In this document: positions 39,101 to 49,999 of the stretch, piece after piece
Layout of the letters: each line of letters begins with the position of its first letter
How positions within the stretch are numbered: position 1 is the stretch's first letter
Source: Chionis minor
Lineage: Eukaryota; Chordata; Aves; Charadriiformes; Chionididae
Length of the DNA stretch: 64,000 nucleotides
Assembly (NCBI GenBank): GCA_013398295.1
Contig: VZSF01009118.1
Coordinates: 451,310 to 515,309 of the forward strand
Direction of reading: 5' to 3'
Translations under genes and position numbers: made by a program
The notes under the pieces: model-generated
What the model was told of the DNA's origin: nothing
The model's input: the letters and a program-made list of their open reading frames with translations, nothing else
Database searches by the model: none

Positions 39101-41403
39101 AATCAAACTAGTCTCAGATTTTGAGATGTTACTGCACTGAAGAAGGCCATTTTTTGAGGCTTTTTTTATCCAGTTAGCCGACTTATTCCAAGGGTGAATT
39201 TGGCTCGTGCTCTTGTGCTATGCAGGTTGTGACCCATGTGAACATGAAGAGGGTTGTTTGATATCAGTCGATACCAAGCATATGAATGGCAGATGGGGTC
39301 ATAAGCAGAAAGGAGGAAAAATTTGAAGTGTACGGTAAGGTGCAGTACCCGAATGATTCGGGGAAGGCAGTCTCTGGGGTATCAGTTCTCCCTTCTGCCA
39401 TGACATCCATGGACCCAGAGTTGTGAAGGCTCTACTGCACTGTGTGTTCTGGCGTTGAAACTGTGCTCAGTGTATGGCTGCGGTTCAGATGTGTGTCTCA
39501 CTGAATTAAATAGCATTAAAGCTGTTGGCTGCTCCGTAAGACTGGCCTGTGGTTTTAGTCCAATTTTGCACTATTAAATGCTGTATTATTGCCATGTGAC
39601 CTTTTTACTTACCTGGCTGCTTCTGGAATGCAACGTAGCTTTAGCTCTGCAGCACAGAACAAAAGCTTTTCTGAAACGTTGTTTGCTCATGGCCACAAAT
39701 AACAAACTTCAGGTGATTAGCAAGAGGTTTTGGCAAGTTTTGAGATACACAGGGTATTTCAGTATGTGACGTGGCATTCTTGCGGAGCCGGGAGCTGGAG
39801 CATCCTATAGAGAGGCTCTTAGTTGACTGTGCAGTGCTTAATCTTTCTAATGCAGCCCATAACGTGTAGTGAAAGATCTAGATAATGCAAGAAAACAGTT
39901 ATTTATCTGGGATTAGCCTACATAAAACGTTTACATCGAGCAGAAACTAGGCCAGAATACCATTCTTTTGTAAATGGTGACGTGATTGTGTAAATTGTGT
40001 GTGTAAATTGTGACCTTATCCAAAGTCTTCTGGAGTCACAGGAGCCTTTGAAGTTCCTTCAGCAAATGGACTTTGGACCCTGGACTTCAACTTAGTGGAC
40101 CCTTTGGACCCCTGGACGTTGGCTTAGTACTACAGTCTATGTCTATCAGTGTTCTCCTTGCAAGGAGGAAAGACTTAGTTTAAAAAAGAATGAAAGAAAT
40201 TAAACCCAGTCCCCCCGAGCACCCAAACAAGCATACCAAATAAGTGGAGTACAATTAATATCATATTTGTAACGAACTCTCAGGTTGGCTAGTTAATCAG
40301 TGCCTACTTAGGAAGAGTAGCTTGCCTGCTTTTCCGAATTCCTGCTCTGCTAGCAGTGCACAAGGCATGTTCCTGATGATTTATTATGGTAGAAGCTGCA
40401 GAGTAATCCTTGGTAAATAGATTTATACATGTGACACTCTACTGAATGGGAGATTTATACTTGGCTATTCCATTGCTGCTTATTACCATATGATGTTTCA
40501 TTGAATGCAATTATATGTCTGCCTCTGCTCTTTAAAGGCTAGAAAGGTTTCACAATATCACTGTCGTCTTCTGCTCAGCAGAGCCTCACAAAGAGGCACT
40601 TTCCAACGTGACGGATGGGGTTTGGGGGTGGCTTTGTCCCTGGCAGGCCTGGTTGTGTGAAGGGAGCTGGGTTTTGGCTGTTAGCAGGACTCGTAGTACT
40701 GTTCTCCTGACAGTGTTTTAGAAGTTGAGCTCGACTTTGTGGGCTGCCGGAGCTCCCACCGAGTTTTGCACTGCAGAACTGCCCTGGTGTCATAAGCTTT
40801 TAGTTGGGAAGATCCTTGTATCACTTACAGGTAGTTTAGGACACGTAGGTCTTTCCTATTATCAATTTAGTTTAAAGTATTCATTACAGAACTGAGAATT
40901 TTCTCTGACATTAGGAGAATGATTTAGATTTTTATTAGCTGGTATTTTTCACCTAGTTTCTTTGATGCTACTACTTACTGTAGCTATCTGCTACATTTTC
41001 AACCAGAAAACTTTCTCATTAAACTAAAATTATTTCTTTTCCCTTTTGGGCATCAATACGATGTAAGATCTTTTCAAAACAGTGGCTTAAAGCAATGGGA
41101 TCTGCTAGGTATTTTCCTTAGTGTAAATATTTTGGGAGACACCCTGGCTGCACTGAAGTTCGTGGCAAAACTTCCCTGAGCTTTGGAAAGACTAGGATTT
41201 GGCTTTGCATTTCCAGTTTGCCTGTAACTTTTCATTCCTGGCTAGTGCATGTTGCATCTTTAATGATTTCATTTTAACGTGGCTTTTAGAAACTGTGACC
41301 CTTTTTTGTCCGCGGTCAAGCCCAGTGTTGCTGCTATGAGGCCTCATTCATAAACATCCCTCCAAACACAGCTCTTTATCCCGTGTCCAGGGATGCGAGA
41401 GAA
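30199..41403 (+). other. CCDC85C: CCDC85C intron 1, repeat-poor part
   Basis: No exon, RNA gene or CR1 copy recognised in 11 kb. Composition is moderately AT-rich with T runs (31083-31094, 35897-35908). The 136-codon frame at 33493-33903 is hydrophobic and T-driven, with no family resemblance. A small imperfect tandem duplication lies at 40068-40128. Confidence 0.55.
40068..40128. repeat. Imperfect tandem duplication of about 30 bp
   Basis: Two adjacent units, 40068-40096 and 40097-40128, each begin GGAC and end CTTAGT, with GGACC and CTGGAC words in the same order. They differ by small insertions and several substitutions. Confidence 0.7.
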
Positions 41404-41640
41404 TCCCAAACAATAGCGAGGCTGAGACAAAAGCGGCCATTGTGGAGGGGGCGCTGGGGCGGGAGTGTGGAGGGGCCCGGGAGCCTTGTTGGACTGGGAC
41501 CATTGTGCCCGTAATTGGATTTCTGCCGGCGGTGGCCAGCCGGTGGGAGCGGGAGCGGGACCTGCCGGGGCAGGCATGCCCGCCCCAATAAACCTGGCAG
41601 TGATTGGAGGAGGCAGGTGACCTTTAAAGCCCGTGTTGTT
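41404..41640. promoter_or_regulatory. Candidate intronic regulatory element
   Basis: A GC-rich stretch with several factor-like words: SOX-type AACAAT (41409-41414) and CCATTGT twice (41437-41443, 41500-41506), homeodomain-type TAATTG (41512-41517), the CTCF-type core AGGGGGCGCT (41446-41455), an E-box CAGGTG (41614-41619) overlapping a nuclear-receptor half-site TGACCTT (41618-41624). CCDC85C is used in neural progenitors, where SOX factors act, so an enhancer role is plausible. Short words occur by chance; this is inference. Confidence 0.35.
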
Positions 41641-44087
41641 GAGCGAGATCTAATATGGTACAAATGCACCAGGTTGCAACTTTATTAGTGATTAGACACA
41701 GAGATAAGCCTCAGCACATTGCCTAATCTGTAGAGCCTAATTCCAGGCATTGAAGCCAGGGATGCTGATGCAGATGGACCCAGCGCCCGTTCAGTCTGAG
41801 CGAGCCGGAGCACCGGCAGACGATGTGATAGGGAGTTTTGGGATAACTTGGGTCCGGAGCAGATTCTGCTCAGCCTCTGCTGTGGGGGTGCTGGGACAGG
41901 GAGGCAGGCACTGGAAGTATGGAATTGGGGAGAGAATGATACAGTCGCCGTCTTCAAACCCAGCTTAACTTCTGTGACAGCTGGTCAGAAGAATATTCGC
42001 AGTGTGCAAGGATTGATCCTTCCTGACAAAAAAAAAAGATGAAGGCTGCAGCCTCAAGCAACCTAACAAGTGGAGTCATTAAGGGTGAAACAGACTCCCA
42101 TATTTCCATTGTTCCATCTGAGGCTGCTCCTGGGTGCTCTGGAGCTATTCTGAGTTCTTCTCATCTTCTTCCGGACGGGGTTCCCTTTCCTGCAGCCCAG
42201 GGTAAAAGCTGAGGTGGGTTTGGCCCCCGGTGACTGATCCACACTCCACGTTTTATGCTGTGGCTGAATCCTACTAATGTGTCTGTGTGAATGGTGGTGG
42301 AAAATGTTAGAAGTTGCAAGCAAAGATGAATTGCCATAGGCCAAGGGTTAAGACTCTTCTTGACAGCACAGCAAGTATGATGCTGTGGTATGCTGTGTTA
42401 TTGGATTTCCTCCAAGGATTGCTCTTTGAGGAGCTTTGGCCTCACGGCATGCTGCAGAGACCTGCTGCTTGGTGCCATCCTTTAAACATAATGTGGGAGC
42501 CTCCAGTTGGATTGCATACAGATCTTGGTCTGTGTTACAAATATATGCATTGAAATGTTTGGCAGATTCACGCTGCAAATCCAGACAAGCCCATGCAACC
42601 CTGCCTTTTAAATCTGTGGCTTGGAAATCTGCCTCCGAGAGCCACTGCAGACTTCCTTACCCTGGACTCCCTTGGGTGGCATCCGCTTTGTCTTCAGACC
42701 CACCTAGACAACCACACAAATATGGTCTAAGAAACCAGCTTGCTAATAGCCATACCCTCTTAACTTTGTCGATCAGAGGAGCTCTTTTTGACCTTTATTT
42801 GGACACAGTGGTATTAAACTAATCCCACCCGATCTCTGTAGTGACAGGGTGACCTAGTTTTTTTTTTGAATCTTGTGAAATGATGTTGTTAAAGTTACCG
42901 CATCTCACTGCTTTTGCCCCTTGCCTCCAGGCAAAACCCATTTGGGATTCCTGCTTTGCTAGTTTTCTCTTAGTCCTTCATAACTGTGTTGTGACTTGTA
43001 TTTTGGAACATCTGGCTCTGTATTTTGGGGTGAAAAGGGGTGAGAAGCTTCATTTGCTGTAAGAGAAGTATCACTGGGAAAACATTTCTGCAGTCCACAG
43101 AAATTTCCTAGGAGACACCAAAACCTTGTCCTTGTGATGTTAAATCCTCCAGTTTGTTAAGAGGTAATTTAGAGATGTGAAATTCTCCAACGGTCCGTTC
43201 AGAACTGAGGAGTGTCCTGGCCAAGGCTGAGCTGTAGGTGAGACCTTCGTGGGTCCCCGGTCAGGGTACCCCCATCCCTGGGAGAGCCCCTCGTTGGGCC
43301 AGTGTGTCCCAGTGCCCTTCCATTGTTATCCTTTTTATCACCCAGACAGGGCCTGTTGTCTGTCTTTTGCCTCTAGATTTTTGGAAAGGAGCCACTGACT
43401 TCCCTTTCTGTTCAAGGAAGCTTGGCATTAGCTGGTCCCCACCTCGGGCTAAAAAGGTGTAAATCTGAAGAGGAGGTTTCTGTTGCTTTGAGCAAACCTG
43501 GGACCGGGCCTGAGTTGTTGATGTCAAAGTCTGTGGACAGCAAGCAGTGTCTGGTGCCAGGTGGCATGTCCAAGGCCATTCAGGCATCTTCTCTACAGGT
43601 GTAAAATGAGTATTATTCCACCAAGCTTGTGTTTCAAGCCTCACCTTCCCTTGGGGTAGGATTAAACTTGGTTCTGGAGATGCTTGGAGGAGGTGAAGCA
43701 GGAGCTCTGCGGTGGGTGGTATGTGTGAAGGTTTCCTGGACTGATGCAGAGTTTGGCTTTGCACATTGGCTGGTTTTGTTTTCCACTTGCACCTGATGCA
43801 GCTGGAGCATGCTTTGCTCTGGAGCAATGTTACTGCTGAAGTAGATGCCTCTTATGCCATACATTTCTGCTGGAGCTGATTAGAGCGGGATTAGTCCTAA
43901 AGCCTTAGGAGAAGCCTAAAGCCCTCTCCAGCAGAAGAAGGGAACTCCTCGTTTGCTCTGTGGTCTTGGAAGGTGGTGGTGTGACTTCTTGCCACCCTCT
44001 TCCTTGGTGGTAAGGACAGCCCAAGCGATAGGTAATGGAGAAGACTTGTTGTTTGCATTGTGAGAGAGCGTGTGCATCTCGGGAGGA

Positions 44088-44225
44088 GGCTTACTCAGCA
44101 GCACGCACTTCACCGCCTGCCGGCGTCTCCTTTTTCCGAGCCAGCAGCATTGCTGTCCTCTGCCGCGCAGCCCCTTACCCACCCGCGGCTGTGGGGGCTC
44201 CTGGGGCGCGCCGTGGGGCCGGGGG
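44088..44225. promoter_or_regulatory. Small intronic CpG-rich patch
   Basis: CpG is locally frequent (CGCCTGCCGGCGTC, GCCGCGCAGCCC, GGGGCGCGCCGTGGGGCCG, including an AscI-type GGCGCGCC) in otherwise CpG-poor intron. No exon recognised. It could be an intronic promoter or enhancer, or a chance GC island. Confidence 0.3.
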
Positions 44226-44736
44226 AATACTTTGTTCGCTAATCTCCAGACAGCGTGGCCTTAGTTAAGTAAATCCGTGCCTATAGGCAGCTTTCTGAGG
44301 CTCATTATAATACTAATTCGGTTGAATTCCTAATTAGAGACCAGTGGTTTTGTGTGGGTATTGGAAGTCGGTGTAACTTTTCTTAGGATGGAGGAATCAT
44401 CCACTGAAAGCTGCTTTGGGAACAGAGGCTGAAATGAGATCAGAATCTAAAAAAAGACTCTTGTAAAATAAAACAACTATTTTAAATGTGCATATAAAGC
44501 TGGTGTTTTACTTCAGATCAGCCAGGGCATGGAATTACTCTATTTTATTTTAGTTGACTTTTTGTGCACCATCAGCAAGAGAACTGTGTAGGCGCTGCCA
44601 TAGATGAAAGGATGTCTCTGCCTTGAAATACAAGGAAGAATCATTTCCAAGCCCAAGTCCAGTGTTATTTCTTTGGGTTAGGTGAGAGGGCTGCCTGCTT
44701 CAGATAATTTGAATTAAGATTAAATAAAGACAGCTT

Positions 44737-44756
44737 GAGAGAGAGAGAGAGAGAGA
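44737..44756. repeat. (GA)n dinucleotide run
   Basis: About ten GA units, no interruption. Confidence 0.95.
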
Positions 44757-45321
44757 AAATCTAAAGCAAGCCCTGCCTGACCCTTTAATATCTGTCAAGA
44801 AATCCCAGCAATATCCCTCTTTGACCATTCAGGGTTAGATGTGTCCAGAACAAGCAGAACTGTGATTACAGCCCGTGTATTTTAATTTTGTAAATTGGAA
44901 GAAGTAATCTGTCCACACTCTGCCCTGTGTCCTGGTTTAGGCTGATGATCTCTTCTATTTATATTGCCTCTTCCGTTCGAAAGGGCTACGTTGCAAGGGT
45001 TTAGTCCAGGGAGTGTCTGTGCATGTGGGGTTTTTGTGTTGGTGTTGCACTCTATCATTGCTCTAATGGACCTCTGGAGGAAAGCGATACAATAGTTAAT
45101 GCCAACTACGCTGTTAAATAATAGCTCTTTCAGGAAGGAAGTGAAGAATAATTTATGTACAAGAAAACAGAGCAGGTATACAGAGAACAGTAGAAATAGA
45201 TAAGCTGTGATTTCATTAAAACAGTTGAGCCAGTTCCTATAGCAAAAAGTTGCTTGGGCTCTGTGGTGCCTGCTGCTGCACTCCTGAGTGCCGCCAGCAG
45301 CGACAGCTTGGTGAGGATGTG

Positions 45322-45357
45322 TGGATGCATGGATGCATGGATGCATGGATGGATGGG
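45322..45357. repeat. (GGATGCAT)n microsatellite
   Basis: The octamer GGATGCAT is repeated three times and decays to GGATGGATGG. It contains the self-complementary word ATGCAT in each unit. Confidence 0.95.
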
Positions 45358-48119
45358 GCTCCAGGAGCTTGGACACTCAGGAGGACAGGATGGGGAGCAG
45401 GCCAAAGCCCCGGGGTTATTCAGCCAGTGCTGAGCACTGGCAAACACATGCATCCAGCAGCCCAACTGCAATGTCCTTGCAGATGCCCTGCAAAAATCCC
45501 ACCCTGGTAAGAATTTCTCGAGGAAGAGGGTATTTGTTATCCCCTAAGTACAACTCTGGCGTGAGGAGCACTGCTGGAGCTTGTTTATACCAGGAATGGA
45601 CTATAAACTGTGACCTGCCTTTTGATTGTACCAATACACTCGTTCTTGTCTAAATAGATTTGTGCATTAGCGTACTTAATTATCTGCTGGACACTCTCGA
45701 CTTTTGTTTGGATAGCCTTCCTTTTGTATTTAACTGTAAATAAATACTGATGGAGTAGATCTGGCTCCATCTGGGTTATGGAGCTGAACAGGAGGCTGTG
45801 ACATGGCTGTGCTCCTGTGAGCTCCTCAAATAAACAGAGACCTTCTCAAGGGCTACCGGGAGAACTCCCCCCCCACCACTAATTTTAAAAGTAACCTATA
45901 AATCAAAGCACATCTCTCTCTTTCCTTGCCTTTGGCATTCCACTTTTGAGGGAGGTTTACTTTTGCAGTGCACAGCTGCAATGTCAGATTTTGATTATTC
46001 CTTGCCTTTAGTCATAGAGATGTATTATTTAAGTGTAAATAGATTCGCATGAGAAGCGGTATCCTGTGTCTAAGCTGTTAGGAAGCGATAGCTGTTTATC
46101 TTGTCAAAGAAACATCTTAGCCCTTCTGCAGGCTTCACCTGAAACCCCCCCTGAGCCCCAACCCCTCTCTCCCCATTTCACGCTGCTGTGGGACACCATC
46201 CCCCAGAGCCTCTCAAACTGGGCAGACTTGAAAGCAAAGAAATCCCAGCTGCATTCTTGTAAAGAAGCAGACCACCTATGTGATGGGGCACCTGGGCACG
46301 GAGGTCAGCAGTATATTTTGGGAAGGTGGATTACCTGTGATGGGGCCACAGTTTGCATTCCCGGAGGGCGGGGGAGCAGGTAATGCTATCTGGTACCTCT
46401 GGCTACCGCCCCACTATCGCTTTTCTACTAAAGTTCAGATGGTAATTTTAAACCATGGGAAAACATTTTTTTCCTCTTTGAAGAGCATTGTTAGTCACTC
46501 GAGGTCTCCTCCCTCCTTCCTTCGCTGAGCGCGTCGGCCCTCGGTCAGATTGCGGGGATCCCACGGTTCCCCAGGTGGCGTGGGAAGGGGTTACCCAGTG
46601 CGGGACGGATGTGCAGGGCAGAGGGGGGGCTCCATCCTTTTTTCTCCTGGGTTTGACTCACGTGGGCATGCTGGTCTGTGTTTGTGGGGGCAGGAACGCG
46701 ACAGACACGTTTGAGTTATTCTCGGCTCAAATTAAGCAACATTTTAGAAGAAGATTTTTGCAAACTCGGAAATTACAGTTATGTCAAGAAAATACTAATT
46801 GCCTGCAATTTTTCTTCTACCCTTTCTCACCTCCCAGCATATCTGTGTTCCCTCACTGAATAATATTCCACCTCTCTGGAAACTAGTCAAATGCCTGCAT
46901 GTATTTCAATGGAAATGTCATTACAGTAAAAATGCTTAGTTTCTTATGTACTGCCAGGTGTTATTGGCACAGGGGGGAAATCTGCACTTTAACAGATCCT
47001 TGGCTTAATAAAGAAGTGAAAAGCGATGCATGGTATCTTAGGGTTGTGGGGTTTTGGTGTTTTTTTTTTTTAAAGCTATCCCTGCTCTCCTAGGAACAAT
47101 GCAAATTCACTCTGAAGTACTTGCATTTCAATAGCGCTATCTTTTTTTCTTTTTTTTTTCTCAAAATACTGGGATGAGGGAGATCTGATAACGCAGTCCA
47201 GGGTGGAAAACCGTGATAACTTGAGCTGTTAATATAAAACGAAGAACAACACATACTGTGTTGCGTTAGAAGATAAGGCTACAAAGGTGTGGTGCTTTTT
47301 TTTTGGTGGGTTTTGCTTTCCTCGAGGCAAGAGCTGTGTTTGGTCACGACCAAACTCAGAGCTGGGGGAGGCAGCAAATTCATTTCTGGTGGAATTGCAC
47401 CTGCGATGAATGCGTGCTACCTGGCCACAGATCCTTTTATAGATGTTATAAATGTAAGGTCTCGCCTAGAAGGTGGCGAGTGATGGTAGGAAGCAACTCT
47501 TGAGATTAGTGTAATATATTTCTGAAGCTTGCTGCCTTTTTCCTGAGCTCCTGGAAACTGTTTCTACAGTTTCCTCAACGCCTCCCCAAGTCCCAGGGTG
47601 GGTAAAGGAAATCCCCGCCAGCAGCCTGGTGCGTGGCAGGCGTGCTGCTTGCCCCCCCCAACTTATGTTAAAAACAAACCCCCCAAACCCCAACAAAACT
47701 AGAGCTTGTGGCGCTTCAAACAAGAGGCAGGGCTGCAGGGAAGGAAGGGTATGCCGAGAATCTGACCCCAGGAGCGCAAAGCCAAAAGGGCAGCGGCGGG
47801 AGTGGGGTTATGGCCATCCCGGTGTGGCAGCTTCCGAGCTGTTTATTCAGTTGCCGTTTAATTAAAAGCTGGGGCGATTGCAGGCGCGTCGTCATTTATT
47901 TATTTGTGCCAGTAGAAGCTCTTTTCTTTAGGAAAGTTTTGTGTTTCTGCAAGGGTTGTGGCTTGCGTGTTGGAGAAGCGCGGTGTCCTGGCTGAAGAAT
48001 AACGTGCAGCGTTGCTTGCGCTCCGACGGCCGCAGTCCCATCGGCTTTGGTGGGCTCGCTCCGGTAATCATCTCACAGCTACAAAACAGGAGGTAATGTT
48101 GTTAGGCTAGAATTAATTA

Positions 48120-48412
48120 TCATAGAATTGTAGAATGATAGAATCAATGAAGTTGGAAAAGACCGTTAAGATCATTGATTCCAACTGTAAACTGATCACT
48201 GCCAAGTCCACTATAAACCATGTCCTTAAATTCCACATCCCCCTGTCTTTTAAATACCTCCTGGGATGGCGACTCAACCACTTACCTGGGCAGCCTGTGC
48301 AATGCTTGACAACCCTTTCAGTGAAGAAATTTTTCCTAATATCCAATCTAAACCTCTCCTGGCGCAACTTGAGGCTGTTTCCTCTCATCCTACTTATGAG
48401 CATCTCTTTCTA
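48120..48412 (-). mobile_element. CR1 LINE 3' fragment
   Basis: The + strand starts TCATAGAATTGTAGAATGAT and continues with a GTTGGAAAAGACCGTTAAGA segment, the reverse-complement CR1 3' end. The minus strand encodes [20 protein letters not shown] and [16 protein letters not shown], the decayed CR1 ORF2 C-terminus. 5'-truncated, inactive. Confidence 0.93.
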
Positions 48413-48521
48413 ATGGAAAATAGATAGCCAGAAACTGCTCTTGCCCGGTGAGGGAATATTGGTTCTTTTAGTTTCGTTTCCTTGGTACAGACCCCATGTT
48501 GAAGTGTACCCTCTGCCATTC

Positions 48522-48676
48522 GAGGAGGTGGAGTCTCCGACTCTGGAGACATTCCAAACGCGCCTGGACGCCATCCTGTGCAACCTGCTGTAGGTGGACC
48601 TGCTCTGGCAGGGGGGTTGGACCAGCTGATCTCCAGAGGTCCCTTCCAACCCCGGTGAGTCTGTGATTCTGTGATT
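48522..48676 (+). mobile_element. CR1 LINE 3' fragment, opposite orientation
   Basis: Reads GAGGAGGTGGAGTCTCCGAC, then TGGAGACATTCCAAACGCGC, the end of ORF2 and the short 3' UTR, closing with CTGTGATTCTGTGATT. Its 3' end type (CCAGAGGTCCCTTCCAACCC) differs from that of the neighbour at 48120, so the two are separate insertions of different subfamilies facing each other's backs. Confidence 0.92.
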
Positions 48677-49900
48677 TGTGCCCCAGCCTTATTACCACTG
48701 TTTCTGCCCCTCGCAGATCAAAGGACCAATCCAAGTACGTGCACGATCCAGTCAGATCTGGGCTTAAATGCACAGGCATTCCCAAAAATGTAGTAAGATG
48801 ATAGGTTTTTTTTCAAGGGGGTAGAGTGCTGTCGATCCATTGATACCAGTGGATTTGTTAGATGTATTTTGCTTCTGTGCACCAAGCCCCGCCCTCTTGA
48901 TGACGTCCAGGACTTGATATTTCCGTGAAGTTTTCAGCAAGAATATTGAATTAAAATGCAATGGCATTCTGCTGTCTTTAATGATACCCAGGTGGAAAGT
49001 ACAGGCAGGTAATTACACATAATTTTCATGTTTTTTTTCTGAGACAGACAACAATCTTCCTGTATACTAGGATGAATGGTGCAGAACAATCTTGCATCGA
49101 GTGTGCCTTAATTAATACAAATGTTAACTACTCTTACAAATAAGTCACATTTAAATGTCAAACACTTGTTATTCATTGCCCGTGAGTAATTTTTCTTGCT
49201 TGCATGTGTATGAATTAAGCCTATGTTTTGAAGTCGTGAAGTATCCAAGGTCATAACTAAGTGAGTGTGCATTGTTTGTTTGCCATCAAAAGTTAGAAGA
49301 AATTCTTGATTGCAGATGGTTTCTTGCTGCGTGGTGTTCAAAGGACTGAGAAGAAGTGCTCTGGAGGGTTCATGTGGTGCTATGGGATTTTCCTGAGTGA
49401 TGGAGTTTGTAGGTTGTGACAGATTTTTTTTTTTTTTTCATTCCCAATCTCCTTGTTTCTACAGTCTGAGGTGAAACCATCGCTGCACGGGTGTCCTTCC
49501 CAGGTGAAGAGCCAGGAATCCAAATATGCCACTTGAAAAAGGGTGGCAGACGAAGCGAGGTTCTTCTGTTCACTTTCCCTTTTTATTCACCAGTGTATTT
49601 ATCCTATTGCAAAATGATTAACAAAGAAATGATTAGCAGCATTTGCATTGAAATAGCCCTTACAGGGAAATAAGTGGCAGCAGTTTGAACCCTGCAAGGC
49701 CTGTGTTGGCTGGAACTTCTGTTTCCTGGTGGTGTTCCTCATTGTAGGCAGCACCAGTGTCACCGCAGCCCAAGGAGGCTGTTCTGCTCCAGGCTGACAA
49801 GGATCTTCAGCTGTGGGGTTGTTGGATCTTGCAAAGGGCAGAGCAGGCAGGGCAGGCTGCCTGGTGTCCCAAACTGCTCCAGCCCCTCACTGCTGGCAGG
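48677..49900 (+). other. CCDC85C: CCDC85C intron 1 between repeats
   Basis: Nothing recognised apart from T runs (for example near 49426-49438). AT-rich, frames short. Confidence 0.5.
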
Positions 49901-49999
49901 GATGCTTGGAAGAATCCTTAGTGAGGATGCTTGGAAGAGTCCTTGTTACTGATGCTCAGAAAAGTCTTCGGTGGGGATGCTCAGAAAAGTCTTCACGTA
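49901..49999. repeat. 25-bp minisatellite, four copies
   Basis: Units begin with GATGC at 49901, 49926, 49951 and 49976, an exact 25-bp period. Units 1 and 2 share GATGCTTGGAAGA(A/G)TCCTT and units 3 and 4 share GATGCTCAGAAAAGTCTTC, so a two-step history (duplicate, diverge, duplicate each) or gradual sequence drift along the array is likely. Confidence 0.95.

Larger units (their letters stand above)
41641..48119 (+). other. CCDC85C: CCDC85C intron 1, middle part
   Basis: No exon recognised. It contains a small CpG-rich patch (44088-44225), a GA run and the GGATGCAT microsatellite, plus T runs near 47060 and 47150. Frames of up to 188 codons (43261-43827, minus) have no family resemblance. 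Confidence 0.55.

Noticed and set aside
44928..44944. TGTCCTGGTTTAGGCTG, similar to the start of an avian LTR
   Set aside because: The resemblance ends after about 17 bases, and I see no matching LTR body, end or target duplication.
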